A stretch of DNA of 64,000 bases from JAPOUP01 sp965203605 (GTDB lineage Bacteria > Pseudomonadota > Alphaproteobacteria > Rhodobacterales > Rhodobacteraceae), in assembly GCA_965203605.1 (NCBI GenBank), contig OZ241902.1, positions 3,534,001-3,598,000 of the forward strand, written 5' to 3'. This document shows positions 62,354 to 64,000 of the stretch, piece by piece. The position numbers and the translations under genes are program-made. Within the stretch, counting starts at the first letter, position 1, and every line of letters begins with the position of its first letter. The notes beneath the pieces were generated by a model. That model was not told the DNA's origin, did no database searches, and saw nothing but the letters and a program-made list of their open reading frames with translations.

Positions 62354-62377
62354 CTGTATACTGTATACAGGATACAG
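62354..62377. promoter_or_regulatory. Palindromic operator between the oxidase and ligase genes
   Basis: CTGTATACTGTATACAG followed by GATACAG. TGTATAC-TGTATAC-AG contains two GTATAC words and an extra half-site, like operators of GntR/FadR-type regulators. It lies in the divergent spacer, 28-51 bases from the oxidase start, placed to repress both genes. The regulator gene is not in the window. Confidence 0.6.
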
Positions 62378-62412
62378 TGTTCTGGCAAGTGCTGTGACTC
62401 AGGGAGAAAGAT

Positions 62413-63708
62413 GTGTCGAATCAAGATTTTGGTCTGCCAGAAGGCATTCATACCGTAGCCATGGGAATTGGCGACGCCAACGGAATCATGCGGGGCAAGC
62501 GGATTCCTGCAAGCCATTGGGACACGACATGCAGTGGCGGAAACGCAATGTCGATCGCGACTTTCGCCATCGATATGACCTGCGACGTCTGGGATACGCC
62601 CTATGTCAATTTCGGCAACGGTTACCCGGATATGCACGTCTTTCCGAACAGCCGTCCGGTCGAGATGCCTTGGGAGCCAGGCGTAGCGGTCTGCTTTGGC
62701 CGGGCCGAGGGAACGGATCACAAGCCTGTTCCCCTTGACCCCCGGATGGCTTTGGTCCGTCAGGTCGAGCGCGCCGCCTCCTTGGGTTACACTGTCAATG
62801 TCGGAACGGAACTCGAATTCTACCTGCTGGATCCGGAAACAGCCCTGCCGAAGGATCAGGGCATCGGAGTCTATGGCCTGGACCGCGCCGCAGAACTCGA
62901 ACATGTCCTCGGCCCGATCCGTCGGCAGATCAATGAATGTGGCATCCCGATCGAGCAGTCAAATCCAGAATACGCCGCGGGACAGGTTGAGGTCAACATC
63001 CGCTATGATGAGGCGCTGAAGGCTGCCGACCGGGTGGTGCTGTTCCGCAGTCTTGTGCGCCAGCTCGCGTCGGCGAATGGTTACCGCGCCACCTTCATGG
63101 CCAAGCCCTTCCTCGATGAGTCCGGAAACGGGTTCCACACCCATTATTCCCTCTGGAAGGGCGACACCAACGTCTTCAGTGACAACGGAAAGCTCAGTGG
63201 TCTGGGACGCTGCTTCGTTGGGGGTCTGCAGAAGCGCATGGCGGAAATGGCGATCTGCGGTTCACCGACGCCAAATGGTTTCCGAAGGAGGCAGCCCTAC
63301 TCGTTCTGCCCAATCAACAACACCTGGGGAGGGGACAACCGGACCGTGGGAATTCGTGTCATTGAAGGATCGTCAGGCGCGACCCGCGTCGAGAAGCGAG
63401 ACGCCGGCGCGGATGCCAATCCCTATTACCTGCTTGCAGCCGAGATTGCGGCTGGATTGGACGGCATTGAGCAGGAGACCGAGCCTTCCGCCAAAACCGA
63501 AGGCAACGGGTATGAGTCCGGGGAGGCCGAACCGATTCCAACCGACGCGCCAACCGCAGTCGCGCTCGCCCGTGGTTCGGACTGGCTTAGGGACGTGATG
63601 GGTGCCGACTGTCACGAACTCTACCTGCAGCAGGCCGAGCGCGAAATCGACTTCATGGCTGGTCAGATCACTCCGGTCGAAACCCAACGCTACCTTACGA
63701 ACTTCTGA
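62413..63708 (+). CDS. Glutamine synthetase-family ligase (gamma-glutamyl-amine synthetase type)
   Basis: 431 aa from GTG 62413 with AGGGAGAAA upstream. GS landmarks: VNVGTELEFYLLDPETALP (metal Glu), YAAGQVEVNIRYDEALKAAD (Glu), GNGFHTHYSLWKGDTNVFSD (ATP/Glu binding, HxH), and CPINNTWGGDNRTVGIRVIE with the catalytic Arg. The divergence from GlnA and the sarcosine-oxidase-like neighbour point to a PuuA/GMAS-type enzyme that joins glutamate to an amine such as methylamine, ethanolamine, putrescine or isopropylamine. It overlaps an EutN/CcmL microcompartment gene by one base (TGATG), so the reaction may belong to a metabolosome. Confidence 0.88.
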   Translation: MSNQDFGLPEGIHTVAMGIGDANGIMRGKRIPASHWDTTCSGGNAMSIATFAIDMTCDVWDTPYVNFGNGYPDMHVFPNSRPVEMPWEPGVAVCFGRAEGTDHKPVPLDPRMALVRQVERAASLGYTVNVGTELEFYLLDPETALPKDQGIGVYGLDRAAELEHVLGPIRRQINECGIPIEQSNPEYAAGQVEVNIRYDEALKAADRVVLFRSLVRQLASANGYRATFMAKPFLDESGNGFHTHYSLWKGDTNVFSDNGKLSGLGRCFVGGLQKRMAEMAICGSPTPNGFRRRQPYSFCPINNTWGGDNRTVGIRVIEGSSGATRVEKRDAGADANPYYLLAAEIAAGLDGIEQETEPSAKTEGNGYESGEAEPIPTDAPTAVALARGSDWLRDVMGADCHELYLQQAEREIDFMAGQITPVETQRYLTNF

Positions 63709-63980
63709 TGAAGATCGGTCGTGTCACAGGAACCGTAACCGCAACGGCAAAGGACGCCCGGCTGGTTGGACTGAAGTTGCTTGTCGCTGACGTCATCGAC
63801 GGAGCGGGCAACGTCCTGGAATCATCGCTGGTGGCTGTCGATACCTGTGGGGCCGGCGTCGGGGATGGGATCCTGATCACATTCGGCACCGCCGCAAGGC
63901 TTCCTCAGGGAATGTCCGGTGCGCCTGTTGACGCCGCTGCTGTGGCAGTGGTGGACCGCATCGACATCAGTCTGGGGTAA
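63708..63980 (+). CDS. EutN/CcmL-family bacterial microcompartment vertex protein
   Basis: 90 aa. MKIGRVTGTVTATAKDARLV, then GLKLLVADVIDGAGN, VAVDTCGAGVGDGILITFGT and APVDAAAVAVVDRIDI are the classical EutN/CcmL features; these proteins form pentamers that cap microcompartment shells. Its ATG overlaps the ligase stop (TGATG). No hexameric shell (BMC-H) gene is in the window, but the locus runs off the right edge, so others may follow. Links the gamma-glutamyl ligase and perhaps the oxidase to a shell-enclosed amine pathway. Confidence 0.88.
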   Translation: MKIGRVTGTVTATAKDARLVGLKLLVADVIDGAGNVLESSLVAVDTCGAGVGDGILITFGTAARLPQGMSGAPVDAAAVAVVDRIDISLG

Positions 63981-64000
63981 GGAAGGGCCCGGTATTCCGG

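Overview
The window looks like one contig from an alphaproteobacterium, most likely Rhodobacterales-related and probably marine or host-associated. This rests on the gene families (a Rhodobacterales-type taurine-pyruvate aminotransferase, sulfoacetaldehyde acetyltransferase, paired GcvT-fused dimethylglycine/sarcosine dehydrogenases, a cysK-mscS-alaX operon) and on a generally GC-rich composition with frequent 4-base ATGA/GTGA gene overlaps. It is inference: there is no rRNA or universal marker here. The window mixes intact metabolic operons with many broken genes, worn mobile elements and toxin/defence genes, as expected of a genome undergoing decay and turnover of accessory DNA.

Layout. 1-8.8 kb: a divergent catabolic locus. 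On the minus strand are a SIS-domain deglycase-like protein, a PfkB sugar kinase, a BtpA-type barrel and a polysaccharide-deacetylase-like protein that runs off the window. On the plus strand are a DeoR regulator and a complete polyamine/opine-type ABC importer. Together they suggest uptake, phosphorylation and cleavage of an amino-sugar conjugate (Amadori compound or similar). 8.8-14.6 kb: a graveyard of mobile DNA (Tn3 transposase, large serine recombinase and ISAs1 remnants) around an intact VapBC-type pair. 14.6-16.1 kb: tpa. 16.5-18 kb: an orphan AAA ATPase with a coupled small protein. 18-25.7 kb: a defence/accessory island with a ptuB fragment and IS30 fragment, a frameshifted proteasome-fold hydrolase operon, an AbiEii-type nucleotidyltransferase pair, and a four-gene operon of a dead DUF499 gene, a small DUF7680-like protein and a Septu-like ptuA-ptuB pair.

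26.3-32.1 kb: xsc, hicAB, pta and a citrate-synthase-family gene. Tpa, Xsc and Pta together convert taurine to acetyl-CoA plus sulfite, but the three genes are scattered over 17 kb with accessory DNA between them. 32.6-37.9 kb: metallophosphoesterase, Uma2-type nuclease, resolvase remnant, hipBA. 37.9-44.2 kb: two GcvT-fused FAD dehydrogenases flanking a PNPOx-like gene, plus a glutamine amidotransferase. 45.1-47.4 kb: a nuclease remnant and a second Septu-like ptuAB pair. 48.4-49.2 kb: an IS5/IS427-type insertion sequence with perfect ends but a transposase lacking its catalytic Glu segment. 49.3-51.1 kb: an RTX protein with long composite repeats.

51.9-56.1 kb: the housekeeping-like operon cysK-mscS(DUF3772)-alaX. 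56.2-58.3 kb: a broken Rieske oxygenase gene and a TetR gene without a normal start. 58.7 kb: tRNA-Ser(GGA). 59.2-60.7 kb: an AvcD-type anti-phage deaminase interrupted by a single in-frame amber codon. 61.2-64 kb: a sarcosine-oxidase-like flavoprotein divergent from a glutamine-synthetase-family ligase and an EutN/CcmL microcompartment vertex protein, with a palindromic operator between them; the locus continues beyond the window. All functions come from reading the sequence by eye. No database search was possible.
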